Assembly (NCBI RefSeq): GCF_000003855.2
Contig: NW_003101679.1
Location: 2,993,558 to 3,057,557 of the forward strand
DNA: 64,000 bases
Direction of reading: 5' to 3'
DNA from: Blastomyces gilchristii SLH14081
Lineage: Eukaryota; Ascomycota; Eurotiomycetes; Onygenales; Ajellomycetaceae
In this document: in pieces, positions 47,826-60,453 of the stretch
Layout of the letters: the number at the start of each line of letters is the position of its first letter
How positions within the stretch are numbered: position 1 is the stretch's first letter
Position numbers and translations under genes: made by a program
Notes under the pieces: model-generated
Databases searched by the model: none
What the model saw: the letters and a program-made list of their open reading frames with translations, nothing else
Told to the model about the DNA's origin: nothing

Positions 47826-49689
47826 ATTGTGAAGAATGATAAGAAGAATGAGAAAGAGAAGAAGTAAATTTTTTTCTTTTTATATTAGTTAGTTATAAGT
47901 TTAAGTTTTTAATTATTAATAATTAAAATTGATTTTGAGTTTTCAAAAATTATTGTACAAGTTGTAATCAAGTCAGAAATGATATATATATATATATATA
48001 TATAACTATCATGATTCACAAATCACTATAATGTATAAGTATCAACATTTTTTCAACATTGATATTCACAATATTAATATATTTTTAATAATATTATCTG
48101 ATAATGTAATTTAGTAACACTCTCTTTCACAATATTAATATATTTCAAGAAATATGACAGAGATTAATCAAGATTGTTTATTTACTTTTATATATCAATG
48201 ATATTCAATCTGAGTTAGTACTAAAATTATAACTAAGCTAAGAAATAAGATTATTTTCTCTTATATTAATTCTTCTTACACACATCAGTGATCAGTTATT
48301 GAAAATAAATTATTATCTTTCTCAAATTATTATTATATCTTCTGAATTCACTTCTTTTACTTCTTTTACTTCTATTAAAGATTCATAAACTCTTCAAGAA
48401 ATTACTGTGAATTACAAAGTCTACATTGTTTACAATTTAACACAGAATACTCTCTTTTAATCATGATAAATGACTACTTCTTTCTTCATATCTGATTTCA
48501 GGTCATAAAATTTATGAAAAACTCAACACAAATATTGAGATGAACTATGAAATAATTATCAACAGATTGTATTATAGATTACTGAAGAGTCATCTCTCTG
48601 CTACAATCACTACAACTTCATTCAGAAATATTCATCATGAACTAATCATGACTCTGAAGGAATTTTCTGACATCTGAAGTCATCAGAATGCAGACAATAA
48701 AAGAAAAATAATCAGAAAATTACTACTGAGCTGGTAAGTTGCTCTATCAGATAATGATTTTTAATAACACTAACTTTCTAATTTGAAGAAAATCATGTGA
48801 AAATGATCACATATCAGTACTCTGATTTCACAACTCTTATCTGATAACTTCTGTGAATAATTACTTCACATGTGTATATCTCTGAATCTTTCTCTTTGAT
48901 TAATTGAAAACCCCGAATTCTGAACACTTCTTTAAATACTTAATTCAAATCTTCATATTTCACATTGATTCTGTCTTTGATTCAACCTTGAGATACACTA
49001 CAAAGTTAATATACAACATCTAGAATCAGAGTTGAAGAATTATTGAAGAGTGTCTCTCACAGTGAATGCATGAACTAGTATAAATAATCTTATATTTATG
49101 AGAGTTACATATTATTATATTGATGAGAACTGAACTTATTAAGAGACATTAATTGAATTTGAATCATTGATCAGTAGTCATACTGAGAATTATATAATAG
49201 AGATATTAATGACTGTGATTAAAAATGATTATTGAGATATTAGTCTCAGTCTTCTTATAATTACAACTGATAAAACTGTGAATAACTATACTATGATGAA
49301 GAGCTTGAAGCAAAAATTGACTTTGCATTTCTGAAATAATAAACAAGGTCATATTTTCTGTATTACTCATGTGATTCAACTTGTGATACAAACACTGATA
49401 AAGAATCTTAATATTAAGATGAAGAATAATGAGATGACTGATTCTTGAGATGAGAATGAGATGAAAGTGATTACTTAAGTAACTTTTGCATTCACTTTAC
49501 AAAAGATAATGTTTTTTGACAACACTTTTTGATATTGCTTTTTGATAACACTTTTTGATAACACTACTGTTAATTTTGAATAGATTGACTAATAATTTAA
49601 ATATCACAGATTTGAAACATTGCTAATGCAATTTATATCTTCTCTAAACAATAACAACAATTTCATAATATTCAATAAATAAATAAATC

Positions 49690-50720
49690 AGTCATATCAC
49701 TGAATATGATACAGAATGTTAGAACATAATGAAGTTCAACATATAAGATAACTATTTGAGCTCTTTGATTGCATCAGATAATTGATCATTGAGTGCAACA
49801 CTCTGATTGAGAAAAGATTCAGATATTGAAACTTTCTGATATGAAGTGAACTCAGTTGAAATATGTGATTGATTTACTGTTTCAGTTTTATAAGATAATA
49901 AAGACAGTCTCAATCACTCATACATCAATGCTGCAGTCAGCCTGATGAGTGTATAACAGTTTATTTACTCATCTTGAGAAGCAGTTGAATCACTCAAAAA
50001 GAAATTCAGTCTGAGATAATACTATAGTGCAGGCTATTATTACTGTAAGGAATAAACTGATATATTACTACAGTAAAACTGAACAATCTTTTGCAGAGTA
50101 CTATGCTGTAGTAGCTCTACTAGATCTCTTCTATTGAGTTAATATCTACACTTCTCAAGATTGAACAGAGGAGAAATGAGACTCATATGTTAAATTAGTC
50201 TGAGACTACTACAATGTCAACTATCAGAGATTTGAATGAGCAGATATTTAAGATGTAAAGACAGTGAAATACAATTTCCTAGTAAGTAATGATCTTTGAT
50301 AATACTTCATATTTCATAGAACTATAATACTAACTTTGAAACAGGACTTGTATACATTGATTACAACTGAAAATCAGGCAAAACTACATACTTATAAAAC
50401 TGAATTTAACTGCTATCTTCAAGATAATCTGATGAATTTACACACCAAATCAATTCTAGAGTTATGAAAAATTGTTAAGAGTATATATTCAACTATTGCA
50501 CTGATGACATGTGATATTCTGATAATTTCATTGACAGAGATGAGAATGAAGTAAAAGTTCAACTCAAGTTGAGATATTTATCACTATCACTGAGAACAAT
50601 TACAAGGAGAAACAATCAAGAAACTCATAATTGTAAAACATGAAATTATCAGACAGTTTAATATCTCTGATCACAGTATATCAGAGAAGTGTAGTTTTCA
50701 TGAGAAAGTGAAGAATAAAC
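49690..50720 (+). pseudogene. hAT transposase C-terminal relic (copy B)
   Basis: Plus-strand reading shows 'VSITHTSMLQSA' and 'VYNSLFTHLEKQLNHSK' (about 49895-49995), 'NKLIYYYSKTEQSFAEYYAV' (50055-50115), 'LYTSQDWTEE'-like sequence and, near 50420-50640, a decayed dimerisation domain with 'TEMRMK.KFNSS'. The pattern of a clamp-helix region, a 'L.PF/ALLD.F' step and a C-terminal dimerisation segment is that of hAT transposases. The catalytic acidic residues lie further upstream and I could not fix them. TGA replaces Trp repeatedly. Confidence 0.6.
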
Positions 50721-51077
50721 TTGTACAAGAATGTATTTAGTTGTTTCATGAGTATTATCAATAATCATTATCAAATTCTGATTATATAAGCAATCACTGA
50801 ATGAACTGAATGAGACTGATTTTGATCTTCAGTCTCAGTTTCATTCTGATTTTGAAAGAATGATCATCTTTCACAGCTTATTCTGAGAAATTACTCTTAT
50901 TTCACTGTTCTTGAATTAAATCTGGTCATTTTTCATGCCATTTCTCTCAGAAATGGTCCATTTTCAGATTTTTTTGAGGGTTAGTTCTGGTGGGACTCAC
51001 GTCAAGAAATGTATAAGACCAGATCAAATGAGATCAAATGTGAAATTCATGGTCCCGCCGGCCAGTCTAATTATACA

Positions 51078-51634
51078 ATAGTCTTGAAGTCAGATTGAAG
51101 AAGAAGTATGATTTAAATTAATTTAATATATAATTCTTATTCTCAACTGAGACAGGAATTAAATACTTAATAGACTTTTTATCAGAAGCTCAAGCAGCTA
51201 CAAGAAAATGACTGAATTCAGAAATATCTGAATATGAAGAGGTGGAAATTGATTAGATATAGTCTGTTAAAACAGCTATATACTATCTTTTAATAATTTT
51301 ATTTTGTTATAGTCTCTCTTTACTTTACTTTTTCTTTTCTGTTCTTTTCTATTTATCTATTTAATGTGTCTATCTTTAAGACTATGTTCTCTTTTCTTTT
51401 GTCATGATATTGTCAAATGGTTTCAAAGTATCAGAAGGTGTTAAAATACTGTAATTTGTAAACAGTTTTTATATTCTGAGCTGGAATTTTCTGATTTTGC
51501 ATATCTGAAATTAGTAAATGTATAATAGTTGACTTTATAGATATAGGAAAAACTCTGAGAATTAAAAGTTCTCAGATAGATATTATAGTCTCTGACTGTA
51601 TACATCTATAATTGAAGAATAATAATAATAATAC
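51078..51634 (+). pseudogene. LINE L5 3' part after hAT insertion
   Basis: Continues the ORF2 C-terminus ('FLFSTETGIKYLIDFLSEAQ' region, 51130-51200) to TAG near 51258, then the 3' untranslated region ending 'attgaagaataataataata'. Confidence 0.8.
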
Positions 51635-52984
51635 TCTTCTATCTTATATTACTCAGTGAGATCTTAGTGAATATTAATTTAATTCTTTTAATCTTGTTTA
51701 GTACTTATTATGAAGATCTCTGCTCAGTTATAAGTGTCTCAGAGCTTTGTTACTATATTATCAGCAATCTGAATTAAACTGCAGAGATTCAGTATGAACT
51801 ATATAATCTCTAGAAGATTTAACATCTTTATATAATAACTGTGTATAAGAAAGAACAGACTTATATCTATTAAAATAATATCTCAGTTATTAATAACAAT
51901 CTCTGTGTATAGAAGAAGATTATGTCAATTATCTTATAAATAATTATAGAACTTATAAAGATAATTCTTTACAGTCTGAATTATTTATTCTGATATATTA
52001 TTAGTCTCAGAGTGATAAGTAGTTAATAAATAATATATAATCTTGAGAACTTAACAGATTCTTATTCAGAGAGTGCTTATAAATTGACAGTCTTAATTAA
52101 ATACTATAGATCTCAGTAAGTTATATATCTGATAAAAATGTGCTTTATAAAAAAGCTTCAGTAATCTCTTTAGTATTTATTTTATTACAAGATTTCAATA
52201 TTATATCTTTACTAAATCAGTTAATAATGATCAGAATATTTTTATAACTCTTACTCTCAGAGACATTAATAGTAAAATTAATTACTACATCTCAGCAGAT
52301 TCTATTAGTAATATTAAGCAGTTTCAGTAAATCTTTTCTATAATCTTTTTATAAGATGATAGAGAAATAATAGTTACAGTTTGAGACAAAGTGTCTGATA
52401 CTGTTTAATATCTTAGAGCAGTAGTACTCTTAAGACATTATTTAATATAGTTACTCACATTTTAAATAACTGATTATATATGAATTATATATCTCTTATA
52501 TTATTCTGATGCATAGAAGTTCAGATTAAGAGACTCAGCATTATTTATAAAATCACAGAGTGTTATTATTATTAATTGAGTATTTTAAGATATTTATTCT
52601 TATATATAGTTCTGAGAAGAATCAGAATACTTCTTGATATACTACTTCAGTGAGTGTTTAAAGAAGTTTATTAATCTGAGCTATTATATATTATAATTTA
52701 TTTAGTGTAGATTTGAAAGAAGTCAGAATATCTATAACAGTTCTAATCAGAGAAATATGTATAGTGTTATAAGTTGTTTCATTAGAATTAACTAGTATTT
52801 TCAGATTCAAGAGCTGATGCTCTCAGTTCATTCAGCAGATGTCTATTATATTAGAAGGCATATCTTACTCTCAATTGTAAGAGAGCATCTATTATTGAGT
52901 TCTGACTGTCAGAGAAGTAGTGTATTATGAAATAAAAACAGTTTAATAGCTCAGATTGTTGCATCTGCTGTTCAGTAAGCTTGT
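51635..52984 (-). pseudogene. Gyp-A copy 3 integrase relic
   Basis: Complement of Gyp-A integrase (compare 10215-11530). It includes the 'TVYH.ETD' area near 52000-52040 and ends at the insertion point of Gyp-A copy 2. Heavily decayed. It also covers the RNase H/integrase linker. Confidence 0.7.
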
Positions 52985-53805
52985 TATGGCGGGCTGCGCC
53001 CAATCAATCATATAGACTATTCTGTTACACTTCACAGATTCCAACCACTGCATTCTCGAACGCGTACGCTCCGATTCTTGGCCATTCTCAATTGCCAATC
53101 CTCAGCCGCCACGAACACGTATAGATTCTTCCGCCCCGAAGCTCCACCGCGTATGCCACCACATACTAGACTGGCCGCTGGGACCATGAATTTCATGTTT
53201 GATCTCATTTGGTCTGGTCTCATACATTTCTTGGTGTGAATCCCGCTGGGACTAGTCATTAAAAAAACATGCAAAGTGACTATATATAAGATCTTAAAAT
53301 GAAATCATGACTTGAAAAAAATGAGAAAGTAGTCTCATTTAATCTCATTTAGTCTCATTCTTAGTATAAAGTTACTATTTTTAGACATTTTAAGGTTTTT
53401 TTTAGACTATTTTTAATTTTTTAAAAAGTAACACTTTTTGATAACACTTAAATAAGATTTAAAGTCATTTAAAGCAATAAAAATAATTTAAATTGAGAAG
53501 TGAAAATCATAATCTTATTTGAAAAATGTGATAAGAGTAGACAGTAAGTCTCACTGAGACAGTATGAGACTACTATCTAATGTTAAAACTGTGTAATAAA
53601 AGCAGTTGAATTGATAATAAGACTATTAAAAAATCTGGTTCTGGTCTCAGACACAGTCACACAGTCAGTCTATTATATACGCGTATAAATATTCACTTCA
53701 ATCACTGATTCTCACATTTTCTCTTTCTTTTCTTCTCTAATGTTTTTCTCTTTGTTATATAAGACCTATATATTATACCGATCTATTCAGCGTAGGCCTC
53801 TTATA
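52985..53805 (+). repeat. 5' LTR of Gyp-A copy 2, split by MITE m5
   Basis: LTR sequence 52985-53166 and 53681-53805. Start TATGGCGGG against TGTGACGGG in the 3' LTR (two G/A differences), end TTATA against TTACA. TATA box TATAAAT at 53684-53690, just right of the MITE. AATGTTTTTCT at 53739-53749, about 55 bp downstream, is a plausible transcript start and is complementary to the primer site. Confidence 0.92.
53167..53672 (-). mobile_element. hAT MITE m5 in the LTR promoter
   Basis: 506 bp, minus orientation, flanked by 'ccacatac' (53159-53166) and 'ttatatac' (53673-53680), identical but for three C/T differences. It separates the upstream LTR from the TATA box. Confidence 0.92.
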
Positions 53806-53807
53806 CT

Positions 53808-53818
53808 AGAAAAACATT
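53808..53818 (+). promoter_or_regulatory. Self-complementary primer-binding site of Gyp-A copy 2
   Basis: AGAAAAACATT begins two bases after the LTR end and is the exact complement of LTR segment AATGTTTTTCT (53739-53749). No tRNA 3' end complement (TGG...) is present here. This is the arrangement of Tf1/sushi self-primed elements, where the 5' end of the RNA folds back to prime reverse transcription. Confidence 0.75.
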
Positions 53819-56800
53819 CATCATCTTCTCATTAGAAATGATTATTCATCAAGAGATATTCGAATGTGTAACAATGTGTAAGAAAGAAAAACAGTTAAGT
53901 GAACACTGAGGTCTTAGATAGAAGCTTACTTGCCAGTCACTCGGACTCTGTAATAAGATCTTATAAGAGAATATCAGTGAAAGACCTGAGAGTTCTGACA
54001 CTCAGACATATGAGAATATGATTACACTTCTTCAGATTTCACAGATATCACACATCTGACAAATGATATAATCATGTCTAATGATAATATGAGAGAACTC
54101 TCAAGTGTGAGTATAGAAGTGATATCACAGTGACTCTGAGTAATGTTGAAATTACAACAGTAATAGATAGCAGACATGCATATAACTCAACAACTTCAAT
54201 ATGAAGAGATTTAACAATTAACTCATGCAATTTCAACATCTACAGAATTGAATATAAAAGCACTGAAAGAATGCTTAGATACTTCTGTATATTTCAATAC
54301 TTCTGATCTCACTCTCTACTTATTATGAAGAATGAAAATGCTTGTGAAACTGAGTGTAGATAAAGATGTCATCAGTTCATTAACTAATCAAGATTGATAT
54401 ATCAATGAATGATTGAAGAATCATATGAAATAGAAGTTCTATTCATGAATAAAAGTATGTGAATCAGTGTTGTGAATATCTGATAATATCATTAAATATC
54501 TTAATATTCTGTTTCAAGACACTGTCATGCAACAGAAAGTATTAGATTGATTACAGAGTATCTGACGGAGAAACACTTCTCTTACAATATTCATCTCTGA
54601 CTTTGACATCAAGATTCTAGAGGCAGGTGATCAATCTTGAAAGAATTGAATGAAGATTAGTATACTCAAGAAGATATTAACTATTGAACTCTTACAGACT
54701 CTTGTAAGTGTAGATGAAGATCAGACTTATGAAGATTTCTGCACACAGCTCTGAACATTGAATAACTGTCTTATCAAGCTCAAGAGTATACAGAACAGTG
54801 ATAGAAGATGTTACACTTATACATCTGCACTGAGAAATAACTCAGTTACTTATACATCTATGCTGAGAAATAATAACAATGATGCAGATGCTATAAACTT
54901 AGTAGACTTAAATGTCTATATATAAGCAAGAGTCTTCACTGTCTGAACAGACTTCTGAGTTTCTGAGATCACTTTTGAAGAAGTCACTGATCAATGTTAA
55001 TAAGAAGTATACATCAACTGTAACTGATCAGAGTACATTGCTTTTAACTGTTAATCAGTCTACATGCCTTCTTGTTTAAAGAATGAATCAGTGTCTGTTC
55101 ACATCAATTATGTTACATTAGAGAAAGATTCAGAAGATAACTATGAAAATACTCTGATAAAACAGAGAAAAGATTAGCTTCTGTTCAAATTTATAAACAG
55201 AAGCTTGAAGAGATCAGATAATAACAATTTGAAGAGAAAATAACAATGAATATGATTCTTGTATCTACTGTGCTTGATAATATGTATAATATGAAAGCTA
55301 TGATAGACAGTGATCTATGCTACTATGCAATGATAAAATCTTCAGTCATAAGACATTATAATCTTCAGTGTATCTTCTTATCAAAACCCTGACTCCTCGC
55401 ATGATTTGATGATTCAAAAGACATTTATACTCATTACATGAATGAAGTTAGCCATAGATGTGAGAGAATATCAATGTGAAGATGCCTACATATATGAAGT
55501 TGATAATCTTGATTACAATCTTATGTTAGAACTTGTCTGACTATCTGAATAAGGCATCTTATTGAATACTTGAAACAGAAGCTTGATATTCTCTAACAAT
55601 GAAAGAATTCATGAAGATGACATTCACAAGATCATGAACCTGACACAGATCTCTGTCAATGTGTATAAAATACTCTGAAAAAGAAGTTGCTGACAGCAGA
55701 ATCATGTAACAATCTATTCTGTCAGTCTGACTAATATCAAAAAGACTCTAGAAAAGTTATCCTGTGTTACAACAACAGATTCTCATACAAAACTCTCTCA
55801 ATAATATTATAAATATCTAGATGTTTTCTGACAAGATAATATTATAAATATACCTCTCTTATGAGATTCTGAAGTGAATCACAGTATCAAGTTAGAGAAG
55901 AAGAATGATAAGAACTCTGAACTGTTATGAAGTTCTCTTTACAATATATTCTGAAATGAACTTCTTCTTCTTTGAAAGACACTCAATGATCTATTGAATA
56001 AAGAATTCATATATATTAGCAATTCTTCCACCGCAGTCTCTATTCTCTTTACAAAGAAATCAGGTGAAGAACTCTGATTCTGTGTGAACTATTAAGAACT
56101 GAACAGAATAACAAAGAAAGACTGTTATCTGCTATCTCTTATCAATGAAACTCTAGCTCACATTGAACAAGCTCAATGATTTATAAAACTAGATATCATC
56201 ACTGCATTTCATAAGATTCACATTGCTGAAGAAGATGAGTGACTTACAGCATTTGAAACACAATATGATCTCTTTGAATGAATAGTTACTCTCTTCAGAC
56301 TGACTAACACTCTCAGTATATTTTAGAAGTATATCAACTGAGCACTCTGAGATTTTCTTGATGAATTCACATCTGCATATCTCAATGACATTCTCATCTT
56401 CACTGATGAGTTCAGAAAAGAATATCAAGAACAAGTACAGAAGATATTACAATGACTATAAAAAGCAGAACTATCAATAGATATTAACAAGTGTGATTTT
56501 GAAGTCAAGAGTATTAAATATCTGAGTTTTATTATAGAAGCTGGCAAGAGAATTCAAATGAATTCTGAGAAAGTCTCTGCTATTCTTGAATGAGAAGCTC
56601 TGTATACTGTGAAAGATGTATAAAGCTTCATTGAATTTGCTAACTTCTATCAGTGATTTATATAACACTTCTCAGATATCATAAGATTACTTACAGAACT
56701 TATCAAGAAGAACTCAGTATTTCAGTGATTAGCAGACACTGAAGCTGCATTTATATAGATAAAGAAGATGTTCATCAATGTCTCTCTACTAATAACATTT

Positions 56801-58858
56801 GACTCTGATTATAAGACAGTTGTTGAAGCTGATTTCTCTGACTATGTAATAGAAGAAGTGATATTGTAATATGATAATAAAGATATTCTATGATTATATA
56901 TCTTCATGTCTAAGAAACTGAGTTCTGCTGAATGCAATTATAAGATCTATGATAAGAAACTTCTCACAATCATATACTATCTAGAAGAATAAGACTTCAA
57001 ACACTGAAGTATCTCTGAATTTGAGATAATCACAGATTATAAGAATCTCAAATACTTTATAATAATCTGTAAACTCACTGAATAACAGATACAATGATCT
57101 GAGTTCTTAAGCTGCTTTTATTTTATAATACACTATTATCTCAGCAGTCAGAACTCAATGACAGATACTCTCTCATGATAAGAGTAAGATATGCCTTTCA
57201 ATGTAATAGATATCTGTTGAATGAACTGAGAATATCAGCTTCTAGATCTGAAGATATTAGTTGATCAAGATGAAACAACTCATGATACTATATACACTTC
57301 TTCAATTAGAACACTCTCTCTCTGAACTGCTATCAGTACTGATATTAACACTAATATCTTGACTTCTCTGAAACCTACACTGGATGAATTATGACATGTA
57401 ACAGCTTAAACTGATGAACTTCTTCAAGCACTCACTGAAGCAGTACATTAAGAAGTATCTCAATTTCTCTCAGAACTATGTATAAGAGCTGACATCTCAG
57501 AATGCTTAATCAATGACAATAATACTCTACAGTTTTATAAACAATGTTGAGTCTCTCACTTCAAACTCTTACACACTTGAATAATGTAAAAGATGCATGA
57601 TTCATATATAACTGATCATTCAGATTGTGAATAACTGTATTAAATAATCTTTCAGAAGTTCTACTGATCTGAGATATTAAACAGTATCAGATATTTTATC
57701 TGAAACTGTAACTATTATTTCTCTGTTATCTTATAAAAGAACTGTAGAAAAGGCCTGCTGAAACTGCTTAATATCTCTGATAGAATCTGATAAGATATGA
57801 TAATTGACTTTACTATTGATCTCTCTGAGAGTAAGAGCTGTAGAAACATTCTGATCATTGTGAACTGATTGAGTAAGAGTGTAATATTGAAACTCTGTGA
57901 TAAGATGAATACTGAACAAGTCACTGAAGCTTTTCTAAGAAGCCTATTTTATTAAATGTATAAATTACTGAGATCTATAGTATTGAATCAGAGCTGTTAA
58001 TTTATGAGTACTCTCTGAATAAGAATCTATCAAGTTCTTAAAATTATATACTGTTTATTAACTGTCTATCACTCTAAGACTGATGATGTATTAGAATAAA
58101 TAATTCAGACTATAAAGAATTATCTTTGTAAGTTCTGTAACTACTTATAAGATAATTGATATGATCTTCTTCTACACACAGAGATTGCTATCAATGATTG
58201 AGATGCTGTTTTAACAGATATAAGCCTGTTCTTTCTTATAAACAGTTATTATATGAAAGTGTTGAATCTTCTAGAGATTATACAGTTCACACTGAATCTC
58301 TACAGTTCAATTCAGATCACTGATAATATAGTAATGAAACTTCAAGATATCTGTGATTGAGCAGAAGTCTTCATAATGAGCACTAAACAGAATTAAGAAG
58401 ATTAAATCAATGTTTACTGAGACTCTGCTGAACAATATAAGATAGAAGATCTGATATAATTGAATCTTAAGAATATACAGATCACACACTCATCTCACAC
58501 ACTGAATTATCATCATATAAAGTATAAAGTGATAGAAGTTCTAGATAGTTATAACTACTATCTTGACATATTATCAGAAATTTATAATGTCTTTCACACA
58601 AGCTTGCTTCATCACACTGTCACTGACCTGTTCTCTTCTCAACTGACTTTCAACTGACAGTCATCAGGCATCATAGAAGAAGATGATGAGCTTGAGTGAG
58701 AGATTGAGAATATTCTTGATAAGAGACCCTGCAGCTGCAACTGATAATATCTCATAAAATGAGTCAGATACAATTATCTGACCTGAACTCTGAGTTTCAT
58801 ATTATTCAAAACAGTAGTTCTTGACTGATGAGAACTGCTTCTGAAAAGAGAGGACTAA
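53819..58858 (+). pseudogene. Gyp-A copy 2 Gag-Pol relic
   Basis: Gag region about 53960-55200 without readable knuckle. Protease near 55300 ('MIDSDLCYYAM'). RT about 55990-56620 with 'KLDIITAFHKIHI' (56190-56230), 'FEWIVTLF' across a TGA and 'AYLNDILIFTDE' (56378-56413; Y-x-D-D altered to L-N-D). RNase H to about 57175 ('ITDYKNLKYF'). Integrase core about 57780-58400 ('YRNILIIVNW'-like, 'YHSKTDD'). Chromodomain 58686-58800 with 'EIENILDKRPCSC' and 'YLIKWVRYNYL'. The polypurine tract 'gaaaagagaggac' precedes the 3' LTR. Stops are TGA at Trp, TAA/TAG at Gln. As in other chromoviruses the chromodomain is the last domain. Confidence 0.85.
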
Positions 58859-59165
58859 TGTGACGGGCTGCATCTGATCAATTATATAGACTATTCTGTT
58901 ATACTTCACAGATTTCAATCACTGCATTCTTGAATGTGTATGCTTCAATTCTCAGCCATTCTTGATCACTGATTCTCAGCCATCATGAATGCGTATAGAT
59001 TCTTCCGCCCCGAAGCTCTACTGCATACATCATCACATACGCGTATAAATATTCACTCTGATCACTGATTCTCACATTTTCTCTTTCTTTCCTTCTCTAA
59101 CGTTTTTCTCTTTGTTATATAAGATCTATATATTATATCAATCTATTCAGCGTAGACTTCTTACA
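58859..59165 (+). repeat. 3' LTR of Gyp-A copy 2
   Basis: 307 bp uninterrupted, TGTGACGGG to TTACA, TATA box near 59044, AACGTTTTTCT at 59099-59109. Confidence 0.93.
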
Positions 59166-59170
59166 CTTGT

Positions 59171-60453
59171 AAATGATTGTGAAATACTTGAGATTCTTAT
59201 AATCTGTAATCATCTTAAATATGAAGATACTTCAGAGTTCAGAGTCTTATTCTTCTAGACAGTATACTATTGTAAGAAGTTTCTTATCATAGATCTCATA
59301 ATTACACTCAGCAGAACTCAATTTCTTAGATATAAAGATGTATAATTATCAGATATTTTCATTATTATATTACAATATAGCTTCTTCTATAATATAGTCA
59401 GAGAAGTCAGCTTTAATAACTATCTCACAGTCAAAGTTAAATATTATTAGTAGAGAAGTATTAATGAATATCTTCTTTATCTGTATAAATACAGCTTCAG
59501 TATTGACTGATTATTGAAATACAAAGTTCTTCTTAGTAAGTTCTGTAAGTAGTTTAGTAATATCTGAGAAGTTTTGTATAAATTATTAATAGAAGTTAGT
59601 AAATTCAATGAAGCTTTATACATCTTTCACAGTGTATAAGACTTCTCATTCAAGAATGATAGAGATCTTCTCAGAATTCATTCAGATTCTCTTATCAGCT
59701 TCTATGATAAAATCTAAATATTTTATACTCTTGACTTTAAAATCATACTTGTCTATATCTATTAATAGCTCTGCTTCTTATAGTTGTTATAATACTCTTT
59801 GTATATACTCTTGATGTTCTTCTCTGAACTCATCAGTAAAGATGAGAATATTATTAAGATAAGCAGATACAAACTTATCAAGAAAATCTTAGAGTGCTTA
59901 GTTAATATACTTCTGAAATATACTGAGAGCATTAGTTAATTCAAAAGATGTGATCACTTATTCAAAGAGATTATATTATATTCAGAATACTGTAAGTCAT
60001 TCATCTTCTTTAATAATATAAATCTTATGAAATGTGATGATAATATCTAGTTTTATAAATTATTAAGCTTGTCTGATGCATGCTAGAGTTTCATTAATGA
60101 TAGATAAGAAATAACAGTCTTTCTTTATTAATCTGTTCAGTTCTAAATAGTTTATACAGAATCCGAGTCCTCTGTCTGATTTCTTTACAAAGAGAATAGA
60201 AGCTGCAGTAGAAGAGTTACTAATGTGTATAAATATCTTATTCAACAGATTATTGAGTGTCTTTTAAAGAAGAAGAAGTTCATCTCAGAACATATTATAA
60301 AGAGAGTCTTATAATAATTTAAGATTTTTATCATTCTTTTTTTTCAGCTTGAAACTGTGATATACTTTCAAGTCTTGTAAGAAGAATAGATTTATAACAT
60401 TATCTTATCAGAAGATATCTAGATATTTATAATATTATTAAGAGAGTTTTATA
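59171..60453 (-). pseudogene. Gyp-A copy 3 RNase H and RT relic
   Basis: Complement of Gyp-A RT-RNase H. An open stretch at 60063-60245 (minus) reads 'SNSSTAASILFVKKSDRGLG' and 'CINYLELNRLIKKDCY', the start of the RT fingers ('S.SP....V.KKDG..R.C.DYR.LN'). RNase H lies toward 59200-59500. The boundary at 60453 is MITE m6. Confidence 0.75.

Larger units (their letters stand above)
45269..51069 (+). mobile_element. hAT DNA transposon, 5.8 kb, copy B
   Basis: 5801 bp, termini TAGACTGACC and GGCCAGTCTA, perfect 8-bp duplication 'attataca' (45261-45268, 51070-51077). The empty site is seen in LINE L4 ('cattatacaatagtctcag' near 38533). Collinear with copy A over its full length. Contains the A-rich tract, the TCA/TTA microsatellite (about 46868-47000), the Lys-rich frame and the transposase end. 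Confidence 0.93.
41168..51634 (+). mobile_element. Tad-type LINE (copy L5) with 5' end, internally deleted, hosting SINE-B and hAT copy B
   Basis: Flanked by a perfect 12-bp duplication 'tcttctatctta' (41156-41167, 51635-51646) inside Gyp-A copy 3. Without its insertions it is about 4.27 kb: ~1.6 kb 5' region, ORF1 (Gag-like with CCHC fingers), then directly the RNase H domain and C-terminal knuckle of ORF2, 3' untranslated region and AATAAT tail. The endonuclease and reverse transcriptase of ORF2 are missing. The first ~500 bp keeps GC, the rest is decayed. Confidence 0.88.
52985..59165 (+). mobile_element. Gyp-A copy 2: complete chromovirus with both LTRs
   Basis: Perfect 5-bp duplication cttgt (52980-52984, 59166-59170). 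Both LTRs are 307 bp once the MITE in the 5' LTR and its duplication are removed. Internal region 53806-58858 codes, through stops, gag region, protease, RT, RNase H, integrase and chromodomain. It inserted into copy 3 of its own family in the opposite orientation, between the RNase H and integrase parts. The outer LTR parts keep GC, the interior is decayed. Confidence 0.93.

Noticed and set aside
56189..56434. Minus-strand 81-codon frame, also seen at 9338-9583
   Set aside because: It is the antisense shadow of the Gyp-A RT domain, open only because the coding strand is AT-rich.
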